DNA of 64,000 bases, taken from the NCBI GenBank assembly GCA_963978905.1, contig OZ022256.1:14553863-14617862 (forward strand), read 5' to 3'. A model generated the notes under the pieces. It did no database searches. It had not been told where the DNA came from and was given only the letters and a program-made list of their open reading frames with translations. The translations under genes were made by a program, and so were the position numbers. The DNA comes from Trichostrongylus colubriformis (lineage: Eukaryota > Nematoda > Chromadorea > Rhabditida > Trichostrongylidae). Positions 1 through 11,311 of the stretch are shown piece after piece (position 1 is the first letter of the stretch; each line of letters starts with the position of its first letter).

Positions 1-2289
1 TGCTACAAGCCTACAAGTGGCAACTGAACATCCACTGGATCTCCCAACGAATGTTAGTTCCCACAGAACAGCCGAGATCATGCAAACAAGTTTAGCGAGC
101 GCTTCTTGAATGGCTGTCCATCTCTCCTGTCAATTAGAAAACCTTTATTAATCGCATCCATAGCGCTACGCTTTTGATTCTCTGAAGCCTGATCGGAAGC
201 AATGCAATGTCAGATGATGATGGTCTCTAGCTTTCACATATTTGGTGGCGTACGATAAGAGTCATTATAAGCCACATCCCTCTTATCTGCATTTTTGAGA
301 ATTGTCCCTGGCTAACCAGCAAATTGCTTGAGTTGATTGCAAGCCAAACAAGGTAGCATAAACGGTGGAATTTATTATCGAAGCGGGTAATTGAAAATGG
401 TGGAAAGGATCGAATGAGAAATATATACGCAGTAGGCAAAACTACACTTCATACAAATACTGAGAAGATTGAGCCTCTAATTTCGTTACAAGCGATCCTG
501 CCCGTGGGTGCCCGAGGAAGAATCTTGTTCAGCAGTCAATACGTACAAAACACAGATTTCACACTCATTCATTTGCTTTTGACCTCGCACTCAGTTGAAG
601 GATCGTCTAAACAGGAGGACAACCAAGTTGATCGGTTTTGCATATGCTTGCAGGACCATGCGCTGACGAACTCACTACACGTCATTCTGCACTACCGCAT
701 GACCGACATGGCATGATCTACACTTTACATCTCCGTACAGTATACTTTTATAGTGACCCAATTAACAAATTTCTACAAGGCTTCACAAGGCTTCTGCATC
801 CTTCTTCGGTAGTTTGCCTAACCTCAGTGTCATCGGATAGCGCCCTTACCTTGTATGTGTTAATGCATGTGCGAGTAGAGACACAGAACCTCAAATTCTA
901 CAGGTATTGGGTCGCATCATTGGAGAAGTCACTCGCATGACTGCGAATTCGGTTATGGCTGCCTATACTTAGCGCATCTCAGTAACTTCTTTTGACATTG
1001 TCTTATGCCTACAAAGGTCCTCACCAGTGCCGTGTGAAGCGAGACGCACATCTGAAACGGGTCAAACAGTTAGTCATCAGGAGGTAGGAGAGTCGCATTT
1101 TCAATGTTGATTGAGGGAAGCTCAAACTGTCGTAATACTCAGAAATTTTCCTAAATGCGGTACCGAAGCCTGTCTCCATCTTTCTTCCCTCTCCCAGTAC
1201 TGTTCCTCGACAGATCACAGCTTCATCTTCAGCTCTTTACCGAATTTCATGCGTACCCTTTAAAACTTTCTGTTTTCATTCCGACCTTCTGAGTGCTTAA
1301 AGTCAATGCTTTGATACAATAATTTTTAAAGGATGAGTAATTCGGCTGAAGTTCCACCGCCAGTCAAAGAAAATCATAGAATAAAATCACTCCACAGCAT
1401 ATGCGAGAAGATACGATGTGACCTTTAGCAATCCTGTAATCACCTTACGACATATTTCGCACACTAAAGTGCATATTGGTAATATAATTTTGATTGCTAT
1501 CCGTTCATCATAAGCGCTAGCCACTGCTAAATATGGCTTTCGCTCTTCTTTTGTCGTTTGCAATTTTGATTGAAATTTAGTTGAAGATTGATATTCTATC
1601 ACGTGCAATTTTTTAGCGATTCGTCTACACGTGAAATCCCTAGCATTACAAATGCCACCATCCTTTCTTTTTTCGCTATCCCACTTCGCTACCCCCATGA
1701 TATGTTTGGGAGCCCATAGCACGCGAGTCAAAGCTTTTCACTCAAAACTAGTGTATACGTGTTGAGGAGATCGAATTACCCCATGAAAGACCTTTCAGCT
1801 TATTCAAGAAGGTGCAAATTTCGGAACAATTCATGGGTTATTGGTGGCAACACATTGAACAAAGAACCATTGGTCCTCGCGAAGCAAGTGCTCTTATTTG
1901 GCGCTTTTCACGTACGTTTGGCCTCGTGAACTTCTGTAATGAAAATGATTATAATCTGTAACAAATATGTTCATAGTGATTTGCCATGGTCGGTGGATTT
2001 TTCTAAGAAAAATTCGAGAAACTATCAGCTACCTCGGTCATCCCTAATTCCGTTGACCCTTGCCCACCAAATGCTCTTGTCTGACCCTTCAAGTGCATTT
2101 GGTGACATGGGCATCTGTAATAGATGTTTAGGTTACCTTCATTATGACTGATGGCTTTTTTAACGGAAGTTTCGAAAAATTATTATGGCCACCCCCAATT
2201 TTTCGAAGTTGCGTTAAAGACTCAATATGGCTGAAAATTAGCAGAGAAGTGAATTCGAGCCTGTGAGCGCGAATATTTTAATCGTTTTA
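1..2289. other. no gene recognised
   Basis: Several short open frames occur on both strands. None shows a recognisable domain, a signal peptide with a good splice donor, or homology to other parts of the window. I also see no terminal inverted repeat. Exons of a spliced gene with no familiar motif could be missed here. Confidence 0.5.
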
Positions 2290-2808
2290 CGCAACAACGC
2301 CTAATTCGCTCGCTATGAGAGTCTGCTCATACAAACAAGCTGGATCACGGAGTTTTCTACTGCTTTGCAGATAGGGATATTGGGGTACGCGAAGGAGGAA
2401 AATGACAGTTATTCTACATTGACGATGTTTCCAAACGCTTTTTGTACTATGAGAGGCTGATTTGGACACCAAACTTTTTCTCAACCTCTGTAAGATGAGC
2501 AATGTACGTTTGGCGAGAGACACTTTGGCAAATCAATAATGTAGGGTGTGAACATCAAAGGACCAATGCAAGTGTCTTTCGAGACCACACTTTTGATTCT
2601 ATAGATTCGGAAGAGCGAACCATTGACACCTTTGTTTTTTCCTGTCCAGAGGGGATGACTCCAAAAAGTTGAGAAGACAGCCGCATATACCGGAAATGCC
2701 TTGGCTCTGGGAATAGATTGAGGAAGTAGGTTTTCTCGGAGGGAAGCCATGCTGATATGGGCTCACGAGCTTGCTATAAATAGGGATCTGCTGAGTTGAC
2801 AACAAACT
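2290..2808 (-). pseudogene. non-LTR retrotransposon reverse transcriptase fragment (jockey/CR1-like)
   Basis: Read on the minus strand in shifting frames, this stretch carries reverse-transcriptase hallmarks of jockey/CR1-type LINEs. A YQHGFPPRKPTS segment (about 2,725-2,760) matches the usual QHGF-x-x-x-R-S-T motif. It is followed by CIGPLMFTPYIIDLP (about 2,530-2,590), the counterpart of the GSxLGPLLFxLYINDLP motif that precedes the catalytic YADD. The YADD box itself is degraded (SSYRG at the expected place). At least one frameshift separates the two motifs, so this is dead. It ends abruptly at the mariner element beginning at 2,810, which may have inserted into it. Confidence 0.55.
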
Positions 2809-2809
2809 A

Positions 2810-3670
2810 TTAGGTTGTTCCGAAAGTCTTGTAGGATTTTCTTCGACCATCATTTTAATCAGGCAACAACGTATTCACCATTATCGATAAGACTCTGCCT
2901 CCTCATGGGTAAAACGTTGATTCCCTCCTCCCGGCACCCTGGGTTCTAGAGTCGATAAAGTCAGCGATCGCCTTGCAAGCATGCCATAATGAACGAATTT
3001 TCTCTTGGCCAGGAAGTATTCAAGAGGATGGGTAAGGTGATAGTCAGAAGGGGCAATGTCTGGAGAGTATGGCGGGTGGGGCAGCACATCCCAGCCGGGC
3101 TCCCATAGCTTGGCCTGGGTACTTTTCGTGAAGTGAGAGGGGGCGTCGTCATGGGAGGGTGATCGCGTAATTTGACCGCAGACTTTTTTGGGGCTTTTCT
3201 TGAACAGCGACGGCGAGCTGCTGGAGCTGGTGTGTGCATACGGTTGCGGTGACTGTCTCGCCTTGTACCAGCACTTCATGGAAGAGCATTCCTTCAGCGT
3301 CGCAGAAGTAGCATAGTCGTGAGCGTGGTTTGCTTCCATGTCAATTTCGCCGTTGCTAAAGCTGATGAACCAGCGGCGTATGGTCTCGTAGCTCACACAT
3401 CCCTTGCCCAATGCAGCGCTGATGGAGTGGCAAGCTTCCGTCGTTTTGGTGCCGCAAGACCGTTCATAGTAGATGACACCGCGATTTGGGTGGGTATGGA
3501 CAACGGGCATTGTAGCTCTCTCTACGGGATCTGGTGGGTCAACATATATTTTCCTAGAAGGATTAGAGAACGTTCTACCATATTTCTGAATCGCTTAGAC
3601 CTGCCTCGAAGTAAACAAGAGTTACTGATTTTTTTTGGAGAAATCCTACAAGACTTTTGGGACAACCTAA
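2810..3670 (-). mobile_element. mariner element, internally deleted copy 1
   Basis: An 861-bp element bounded by imperfect terminal inverted repeats (left TTAGGTTGTTCCGAAAGTCT, right end the complement of TTAGGTTGTCCCAAAAGTCT). It is flanked on both sides by the TA dinucleotide duplicated by Tc1/mariner transposases (2,808-2,809 and 3,671-3,672). The transposase remnant lies on the minus strand. Compared with the 1,241-bp copy at 18,563-19,803, about 376 bp of central transposase sequence is missing. The copy at 58,469-59,337 shares the same deletion junction. The ends resemble mariners reported from hookworms, but that comparison is from memory. Confidence 0.88.
2881..3510 (-). pseudogene. 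mariner transposase, central part deleted
   Basis: A 209-codon open frame keeps the N-terminal helix-turn-helix part (residues about 25-60, with SYETIRRWFISFSNGEIDME) and the C-terminal catalytic motif PPYSPDIAPSDYH (about residues 145-157). That motif holds the third acidic residue of the mariner DD34D triad. The block between them is lost, including the TGDE motif with the first aspartate. The second-aspartate motif (LLHDNA in copy 2) reads SHDDAP here. Intact mariner transposases are about 340-350 residues. The open frame therefore survives by chance across the deletion and cannot encode an active enzyme. Confidence 0.8.
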
Positions 3671-3672
3671 TA

Positions 3673-5100
3673 TTTGCTCCACAACTTCGCCCGGAGGCGC
3701 AGTTACGCATGCAGGCCTACGATTTGTGACATCACTGTCATCATTTCAAAGTATAAGAGATACCATTTTCAGATGCCACAAAAGGCATATCTGTTTTCAA
3801 TAATATGCGGTTGAAACAACACGTCTGAGCAAGAGTAAGGCCTCAAGCTTCTTCCTTGAGGAATGAGGAATATATAAGGACTTCATCCGGCGATTTAGAG
3901 CAGCCCAGTGCAAAACTGTTCAAAGCGAGATATACATTTTCATAATCGATATCAATCCAGTCCAAAACACAGCCAGGTGCAGCGTTAGAAGCATCATGGT
4001 GTTTGAGATGGATATCAAATGGTTGCAGATAAAAGCACCAAAACGAGAGAAGAAAGGAGAAAACAGTTATCAAGAAAAGAGGCCGCCGCTCAGGTACGAC
4101 CTACATTAGATCGATTTATATTATTCTGTAATCTCTAATCAGTCCTGCCCAATTCCAGGCTTTCTACTTTTGCGTTATGATTTTTGCAAAAAAAATTTTT
4201 GAAAAAACCTAAAGGTCAAGCCATAGGATTCAGAGCTGCGAGGTAATTAGGGATAATGCTGAGTAGGCACGTAAAAGGTCAGGTCTAACTAAAGTTCACC
4301 CCTAAAGCCCTAGAGTCCTCTAACTAAACTCCACTAACGGGTATTGTAAATCTCTCATTTAAAGTACACTTCTTAGAATCGAGTCCCGAACTCCCTGATC
4401 AAGTTGCCGTTGATTCGAACCATCCTTCAGGGCCAACGGCACAATATGCAAAACTACAGATGCTTATTCAACAATAAGACAGGAAGAAATGCCGCTAAGC
4501 GTTTGCCACTCGCCGCCCAGGCGTATTTTAATGCATACAGATGTACTTGTACTAAAAGATTTTGGCTCATTGCGTAAAGCATAACGCGCTGGAATTTTTT
4601 ATGGCGTGTGCTGGCGCTACACCCCTACGCCCTTCAAAATAGGCGGAGCTTCGAGGTTAGTCATTCACCGCGCTTAGCAGCATGAGTCGGAGCACCATTA
4701 TAAAGGCCCGTCCAGTAATGGATAGAGGCAGTGGTTGCGTGTGGAGATGGCACGGTACCTCGCCTCCATACCAGAGTTCCAACTAAACAGACCTCGGAGG
4801 ATCCCAAACAGGGTGCAGCTTGGTTAGCTGGATGTCCAGGAAATTACATTTCCCTCATCTTCTCCCCTCCCTCCCCCCCCCCCCCTCCCGGGAAGTGGAA
4901 AGGTGGGAAAATGCATTTTCCTCGACGCCAGGCCAGACCGGTCCGAGAAATCTATATTTAATAGTACACCTTTTAGAATCCAAGGATTCCCATATTTTTT
5001 TTCAATCACAGAACTATATTTCTTCGCATCAAATTTCATAGGCTTTGAAAGGTTGTTATATAATTTTTTATACAAGAGTTAGGCTCTGTACTGAAGTGTA
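3673..5100. other. no gene recognised; homopolymer C tract
   Basis: No domain-bearing frame was found. A pyrimidine-rich segment with a run of about 14 C lies near 4,870-4,890. A minus-strand frame at 3,843-4,073 has a hydrophobic start, but it opens with TTG rather than ATG and I do not support it as a gene. Confidence 0.5.
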
Positions 5101-5134
5101 ATCGTTCATACAGCTACTTTTCGAGATTGCTAAG
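5100..5134 (+). promoter_or_regulatory. candidate spliced-leader acceptor upstream of the 5,135 start
   Basis: A CAG preceded by pyrimidine- and A-rich sequence (ttcatacag, ending 5,113) sits 21 bases before the ATG at 5,135. Many nematode mRNAs receive a trans-spliced leader at such a site shortly before the start codon. The acceptor-like sequence is visible; its use is inference. Confidence 0.3.
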
Positions 5135-6053
5135 ATGGAGTTCGCGATGAGGTTTCTCGGCCTTATCTTCGCGCTTATTGTTGCTGTGAATCATGCACAA
5201 ATGGATCGGCATCTCAATGACGATCGAGCTCAACTACCTCGAAACCTTCAGGAAACCATGAAGGTCGGTAACCAACTCCTCTCATCTCCTTGAGGTAAAC
5301 GATGTTCAGTGTTTGAACTAGATCACATTCCTACACTTGTCCTTGAAGTGGGAAGCTTCCCGATAGTCAGTGAACTTTAATTGTTTTCTATCACAGTCAA
5401 AGGGATAGAAAACAATTAAGGGAAGTTCACGGGCTACGCGAAACGCTGTCATAGGCTATGAAAAACGGTGCTTCGTGAATAATGCACTTTGTGCAACATG
5501 CGAATGAAGGTTGGTAGCTCACTGACACAAAGTTAGTGCCCTTCGTTTGAGTATGGGTGGCGTTTCAACGGCCTCCCAATGAAATGTGTAGTACCCTGGA
5601 CGAGTGCGCAGAGCGCTTTGTCGTCTAAACCATCAGTCAACGTGGCCATCGCTGTCAATGTAGTAAGCGATCGGTAACGTGGCAACGTTCCTGAATCGAA
5701 AAAGTGTTTTTCATTTCCCCCCTTTGTTGGCTCATGATTTCAAAGTATGAATTTTCCACTTGAGTAAGCAACTGTGGTATTTTTTGCCACCAACCGGGTA
5801 TACACTTAATTCATACCTTTCATCAATGCATTTATAGAATCTGCGCAACTTTTCAAAGTCGGGAGAGTGTCCGAAGCAGTGTTCAAAGAAAGGGTAAGTT
5901 CATTCAACTATTTTGAGAGTGGTCATAGTGCTGGATACTTCACCTCAACTGGATTCTCGGAGTTTTAACTATTCTACTCGATGACGCCTTCCTTTGATAC
6001 AGATGTGTTGTGTTTCCATAATTGCACTAGGCACCGCAGTTTGTTGTGGCTAG
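5135..6053 (+). CDS. small secreted cysteine-containing peptide, three exons (putative new gene)
   Basis: I do not recognise the family. The model is exon 1 at 5,135-5,267 (donor GTAACC, phase 1), exon 2 at 5,838-5,893 (acceptor TTTATAG, donor GTAAGT, phase 0) and exon 3 at 6,003-6,053 (acceptor GATACAG, stop TAG). The phases agree and give 79 residues. Residues 1-21 form a clear signal peptide: a short start, then the hydrophobic run FLGLIFALIVAV, then a NHA/Q cleavage-like site. A polar, basic/acidic stretch of about 42 residues follows and ends in KER, a plausible processing site. The last exon encodes 16 residues with two vicinal cysteine pairs (CC, nine residues, CC) and a final glycine that could donate an amide. 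This prepropeptide layout fits a small secreted effector, hormone or defence peptide; which one is unknown. An alternative donor at 5,264 (GTCGGT) would shift the later exons to another frame and a different short end. Confidence 0.4.
5369..5431. repeat. short inverted repeat in the first intron of the 5,135 gene
   Basis: The arms around GTGAACTT...AATTGTTTTCTATC and its complement GATAGAAAACAATT...AAGTTCAC surround a loop of about 12 bases. The RNA would fold into a roughly 25-bp hairpin with a small bulge. It could be a tiny MITE or a structured intronic RNA. Confidence 0.5.
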
Positions 6054-6805
6054 TACTGGTTTCCAAATCTGTTCAACGAAAACAAATGTTGGTCATAACG
6101 CCATCTTGCGATAACCAGATCAATCGATAAGTGTGGCGCATCGTGGAGGCGATGAGAGTGCAACCTGCAACTCAATTTAGAGAAAGATCTAATGCCCTAA
6201 GAAGGTGAGTTGACTCATCTCAATACATATAACGGGGAGTGGTTCAGGTGATATATATTGGGTTGGGGAATAAGTCCCCGCCGTTTTTTTCAACCTCGTT
6301 TTTCACATTGTCTCCTTCAACTTTCTACAAAGCTTATATATGCTTTCGATAGGAATTTTTTTTGTTCTTTGAAGTGCAACTATCTGTTTTTTGATTCCTT
6401 CGACTACCTTATATTTATGAGGCTTGGGACCGAAGAAGCTGAAGGCAACAAGTTGGCACTTGCGCACCTCATCTTTCCCGCCTGCCATCAGGTCAAAAAA
6501 TGTAGATATATATGTTATCGATAGAGCTTCTCCAGTTCTACAAAATAATACTACTTTTCATTCAAATCGCTCCACTTTTTGCTATTTTTAAGACTCACAA
6601 ATGCAGTACTCGGAAAAGTGTGCACTTTCGTTATCTTCTCTTCCTCGCCTACCATCGAGATTGGAGAGGGTGTCATATATGCATTCGAAAGAACTTTCTT
6701 CGCTCTACAAGAAGATACCACTCTTCTTTTGTATCCACTCATATTTTAGCATGTGGGAATAAGTTTCCACCCTTTTTTCAACTCAAAATTAAAGGATAAA
6801 GTTAA

Positions 6806-7105
6806 AGGATAAAGTTTTCGGCGTTAATCAATCCCTTCTGTGGGATGCGCCGCACATTCTAGTTCCATTCAGAATCGTGATGGCTGGTGAATGTGTTGTG
6901 GCCTATACAATGACTTGCGCTGGCCAGCCGATGTACAAGTCAGTGCTTTTATCCTCCCAGACGAGTCTGGTACCAATTTACCGACCCCGGAGGGATGGAA
7001 GGCTTGGTTGGCCTGGGCGGGCGTTGATGCGGGATTTGATCCCCGCACCATGAGAGTGGGTTGCGCGCCACCTGTCTACACCACCTCCGCCCTTTCAACT
7101 CAAAA
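6806..7105 (-). mobile_element. SINE-like dispersed repeat, copy 1
   Basis: A roughly 300-bp unit shared with 60,817-61,020 (common strings GGCGTTAATCAATCCC, CAGAATCGTG, TTGATCCCCGCA and GTGCGCGCCACCTGT). Read on the minus strand it starts with a region resembling a tRNA-derived promoter: a GGTGTAGACAGGTGGC stretch, then about 35 bp later GGATCAAATCCC, similar to a pol III B box. That would make it a tRNA-derived SINE. The repeat relationship is seen; the SINE label is inference. Confidence 0.5.
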
Positions 7106-7164
7106 TTGCGTTATGAAAATAATTTTTTGGCACAATGTTTTGTAGCTAATTTTTGCTAATTTTT

Positions 7165-7262
7165 AGATCATTTAAAAGGAGTGCCAAGTCGACGAAATCT
7201 ACCATTTTTGTGCCGATCAGGCTAGATTTCGTCGACTTGGCACTCCTTTTAATTGATCTGAA
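7165..7262. mobile_element. small palindromic MITE
   Basis: An almost perfect hairpin of about 98 bp. The arm AAAAGGAGTGCCAAGTCGAC continues through GAAATCTA and is repeated in reverse complement after a loop of about 25 bases. It is nested in the centre of the 6,258-7,908 foldback element. No other copy was noticed in the window. Confidence 0.6.
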
Positions 7263-7910
7263 AAAAAAAAACAAAATTACGTTGAACAAAAACTGTGAAC
7301 AATGCCTTGTAGAGCGAAAAGAGCTCTATCGAATGATACAGAACACTCTGCCGAATAAATTCATTTTCATTATGCAATTTTGAATTGAAAAACAGGTAGA
7401 AACTTATTCTCACATGCTAAAATATGAGTGGGTACAAAAGAAGAGTGGTATCATCTTGTAGAGCTAAGAAAGTTCTTTCGAATGCATACATGCACACCCT
7501 CTCCAATCTCGATGGTAGGCGAGGAACAGAAGTTAACGAAAGTGCACACTTTTGCGAGTACTGCATTTGTGAGTCTTAAAAATAGCAAAAAGTTTAGCGA
7601 TTCGAATAAAAAATAGCACCGTTTTGTAGAGCTGGAAAAGCTCTATCCATAACATGTACATCTACGGTTTTTGATCTGATGGCAGGCGGGAAAGATGAGG
7701 TGCGCAAGTGCCAACTTTTTGCCTTCAGCTTACTTCGATTCCAAGCCTCATAAATATTAGGTAGTCGAAGAAATCAAAAAACAGATAGTTGCACTTCGTA
7801 GAGCAAAAAATTCCTATCGAAAACATATATAAGCTTTGTAGAAAGTTGAAGGAGACATTGTGAAAAACGAGGTTGAAAAAAACGGCGGGGACTTATTCCC
7901 CAACCCAATA

Positions 7911-8937
7911 GTACGGTGGGACAATATGACGTACGATAAGACTTAATTATAAAATAACCCCTCATTTTTGGTTACATGCAGACAACAATGATACTATGTT
8001 ATTATTTTCTTCCACAATTCAGCACCTCCTCTAGTAACGCTGCGCTACATTAGGGCATTTTAGGAGGACTTCCAACTGGGAAAAGTATCAACACTAATGA
8101 AATCGTTTAGATTTAAGAAATCGTCCACTGAAAACGAGTTATTCTGTTACCCAAACTTCATGCCATTCTTTCTTACAGAGGGCCACATGCAAGTTTTGTA
8201 CGAACAAAACAAGAGTATAGCTGAAAATAAGCTCCTCTGACGACAAGTGAGGTCCGACAGCAAGAAAAATCCGAGGAATGGTGGTCACCGAGGCTTTGGG
8301 CCGCGTTCATACGTTGGGGCGTCGACGCCGACACTTTGACGGCCTGCTCTGTCTTTCATGCTTCACGTACTACAGTATGACAATCGTGACGTTAATAAGC
8401 GCAGTCCGTGGCAAAAGGGCGCGCGGATCTTGTCACAGTTTGCCGCTATGCCAATATCTCCGTCAGGATCCGAATCTCACCACAGTTTTGTGCGGGTTCT
8501 CTCCAAGATCATCATGGTGTAGTATGGTTAGATCGAGCGCTATAAACAGAGAGCGTCGTCAGAGTGCCTCCGTGATCAGCGGCGGGCAAATGATTTCCTC
8601 ACCGTCGCCGCCGGTGGCGCAAAGTATGAGTGCAGCTTCACGAGCAAAGAGTTGACACTCACGTGACCAGGGACGAAGAGTGAGAAGCAAATCAATACCG
8701 ACCGCGAAAATCTGAACTCTGCCTGACCACGGCTGTTCGATTGTTACGGTAAACGAGCCAGCTGTTATTCCTTGAGTTTTTCGATTTCTGCATTGAAATG
8801 GAGAAAATTTTCGATTCTTTCCATGTTTATGTTGATGTGCTTTATCTGGCAAGGTGATTTTGAGAGGGATTTCAAACAAGGAATTCCAGTGGACGATTTC
8901 TCCAGAGGTTCGAGGAAGGGGGAGAGCTCTAGGATAT
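7911..8937. other. no gene recognised
   Basis: Open frames on both strands around 8,280-8,650 overlap each other and show no domain or splice-supported structure. No repeat ends were identified. Confidence 0.45.
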
Positions 8938-8938
8938 A

Positions 8939-9387
8939 TTAGGTGTATGCAGAATGAGTGGCCAAAGCAGACTACTTTTTTTTTCAAAACGCTATAACTT
9001 CGCTCAGACACAACATTATTTGTCGAAATAAAAACATGACTTGCGAAGTGTGGGGTTTTGTGATGCTTTGCACACCTGGCAAAAACTGATAGCATCGAGA
9101 CTCTTCCTCACCCCCTTTATTCCCCAGACCTATCCTAACGGATTACCACTTTTTCCCGGGTCTCAATGCAAACTTGCGTCAGAAGGAGTTCGCCGATACG
9201 ATGCAGGTTAAAAATGCCATTGTTGACTTTAGTAATTCTCGCAATCCAGAATTTTATCACGATAGCATTTTCTTCACCATGTCGTTGGCAAAGTTGTGTA
9301 GATTCGAATGGTTTTTACTTCGACAAATAAAGTTGTGCCTGAGCGAAGTTATGGCCAGTTTTGGCCATTTGTTCTACATACACCTAA
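8939..9387 (+). mobile_element. short mariner derivative with transposase 3' remnant
   Basis: A 449-bp element starting TTAGGTGTATGCAGAATGAG and ending with the complement, flanked by TA on each side. It belongs to the family at 22,463-23,139 and 52,186-52,869, which starts TTAGGTCTGTGCAGAATAAA. On the plus strand, 9,095-9,330 holds the degraded C-terminal part of a mariner transposase in broken frames: PRPILTDYHFFPGLNANLRQ, then KEFADTMQVKNAIVDF. It keeps only one end of the parent gene, so it moves, if at all, only with help in trans. Confidence 0.75.
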
Positions 9388-10420
9388 TAGTATGTGCTTT
9401 AAGAATGAGGTGGTGAAGGGATAGCACGGTGCTAAGGACGTTAAATGTCAAATGCTGTACGCTGACATACCTTCACAACACTTCTGTGCATGTCCTATAT
9501 AGGTTCACCTTCTATTCATCCCGTAAAGCCATAGGTAGCGAAGGCGTCACTCCCACGTCGCCCAGCTGCAGTTTTTCGTCGTTTACGAGGGGTTGGTCTG
9601 GATATTTCCACGGAAAAGTATGTCGGAGATGTTTGATCTTCTTCTGTTATGCCAACGAGGTTGTTAGGTGGAATATTTATTTAAGGTCTAAGGTTTCGAC
9701 CAGATCGTCTTCCTCAAAAGCCTAAACGTGGCTCAAGATTTAGGATTCAATCCACTACACCATCGAACGCCTTATCCCTCTAGCGGTTCTGACGAAACTC
9801 AAGAAAACCGCCAGAGGAACCCCGTACGAAAGAACATAACCCACCCAGTTCACCACCGCGAAAGTGGGACGCCGCCACTACATGTCAGCTGTCGTTAGTG
9901 AATGAGAGATCCATGCTGTCCTTATACATGTAGTATAATGGGGACATGCATGTCACCTTTATCATATCAGCAGGTCGCAATGTGGCGCAAATGGCAAGAG
10001 ATCAATCATAATGGATAAGCACTTATTTCGGTTGTCCACACTTGGATTTCTCGCAGAAATCCAAAACGCTTCAAGCAATTTCCTGGCGGAAATCTCAGTC
10101 TCGCATGCTAGAATACTGCACTTCACATCAAAGTCGTTTTCGCCATGCTCCTCTGTCATGCTTCCCTAGAGGGGTTCTTATAATACCTAGTCTTTTACCA
10201 GCAAGATGTTCTTTGATGCGTCATGCTCTTGCAACTGCATGTTTCACAGTCGTGAGACATGCAGATGTGGCGCGAATCAAGATGTTCTTAGAGCTAGCTT
10301 TTCTGTACCACTTCACACTGAGCATGCCATCGGACACTTTCACCTGCGTGTTGAGGTAGGGAAGCCAACCATGGCGTGGTACTTCTCTTGTAAGCTTGAT
10401 ATATTGCGACTGCTGGTTCA

Positions 10421-10696
10421 TTAGGCGAAAGCACTCTCCATTTCGGACTGTGCTGATGTTATAATGAAGCAGTCATCTATATATCTGCAGTACATCAATG
10501 GTGAGCGTTCGATACTGGTCCTTCTATTTTGCTCATAACAGATCACAAGTATTGGAGCTAAGCGCTGACCCATTGCCGAACCTCTAATTTGACAGTAATA
10601 CGTACCCGACCACCCGAAGATGTTACACAGCAAACATTCCTTGATTAAAGTCATGATGTGCGCTTTATTCAGTCCAAAGGTCTCTATGGGTTCCAA
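10421..10696 (-). pseudogene. reverse transcriptase fragment, left arm
   Basis: A 91-codon frame on the minus strand contains YCQIRGSAMGQRLAP (about residues 34-48), the palm motif before the catalytic box, and YCRYIDDCFIITS (about residues 70-82), where YIDD is the catalytic motif with both aspartates intact. It breaks by frameshift beyond SEMES. The right-arm copy continues further in frame through YIKLTREVPRHGWL. Downstream, 10,221-10,421 in another frame holds the matching continuation. Confidence 0.6.
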
Positions 10697-10912
10697 AATA
10701 CCTGTCTAGCATTTCGGACAGTGCTTGTAAAGCCTGATCATTTTGAACGTTAGTATAAAGCGCAATGACATCGAATGACTCCATCACGCAACCTGTTCCC
10801 GAGCTTAGATTGCGTAACTGTTCAAGAAATCTAGTTTCTTGAACTGCGCTTTATACTAACGTTCAAAACGATCAAGCTTTACAAGCACTGTCCGAAATGC
10901 TAGACAGGTATT

Positions 10913-11311
10913 TTGGAACCCATAGAGACCTTTGGACTGAATAAAGCGCACATCATGACTTTAATCAAGGAATGTTTGCTGTGCAACATCTTCGGGTGGT
11001 CGAGTACGTATTACTGTCAGATTAGAGATTTGGCAATGGGTCAGCGCTTAGCTCCAGTACTTGCGATCTGCTTTATGAGCAGAATAGAAGAACCAGTACT
11101 GGAACGCTTACCATTGATGTACTGCAGGTACATAGATGACTGCTTCATTATAACATCAACACAGTCCGAAATGGATGAGTGCTTTCGCGTAATGAACCAG
11201 CAGTCGCAGTATATCAAGCTTACAAGAGAAGTACCACGCCATGGTTGGCTTCTCTACCTGAACACGCAGCTGAAATTGTCCGATGGCATGGAAGTGGTAC
11301 AGAAGAGCTAG
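10913..11311 (+). pseudogene. reverse transcriptase fragment, right arm
   Basis: A 132-codon frame, nearly identical in its first 80 residues to the left arm but on the plus strand. It has the AMGQRLAPVLAICFM palm motif and the YIDD catalytic box. It then reads through QSQYIKLTREVPRHGW, typical of the thumb-proximal part, and stops soon after. The N-terminal fingers and any GIY-YIG endonuclease expected of a complete Penelope-like element are absent. Confidence 0.6.

Larger units (their letters stand above)
6258..7908. mobile_element. mariner/Tc1-type foldback element, non-autonomous
   Basis: A 1,651-bp element with terminal repeats TTGGGTTGGGGAATAAGTCC at the left and its complement at the right, flanked by TA on both sides (6,256-6,257 and 7,909-7,910). 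The end sequence and TA duplication point to mariner-type mobilisation. Each arm extends about 530 bp inward (6,258-6,790 and 7,378-7,908), far longer than a normal mariner repeat, and no transposase is left. The arms contain diverged sub-repeats built on TTGTAGAGC...GCTCTATCGAA, seen near 7,311, 7,458, 7,627 and 7,797. The centre has received a SINE-like insertion and a small palindrome. Confidence 0.75.

Noticed and set aside
3843..4073. Minus-strand frame of 76 codons with a hydrophobic start and an acidic end
   Set aside because: The frame starts with TTG, not ATG, and has no convincing acceptor upstream or family match. It could be a terminal exon, but the evidence is too thin.
7020..7110. 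Possible tRNA gene because of GGATCAAATCCC
   Set aside because: No cloverleaf with a paired acceptor stem and anticodon loop could be built by eye. It is better explained as the head of a SINE-like repeat.
8559..9095. Minus-strand frame of 178 codons
   Set aside because: Its first part overlaps the mariner derivative at 8,939-9,387, and the rest has no motif. It is likely a chance frame.
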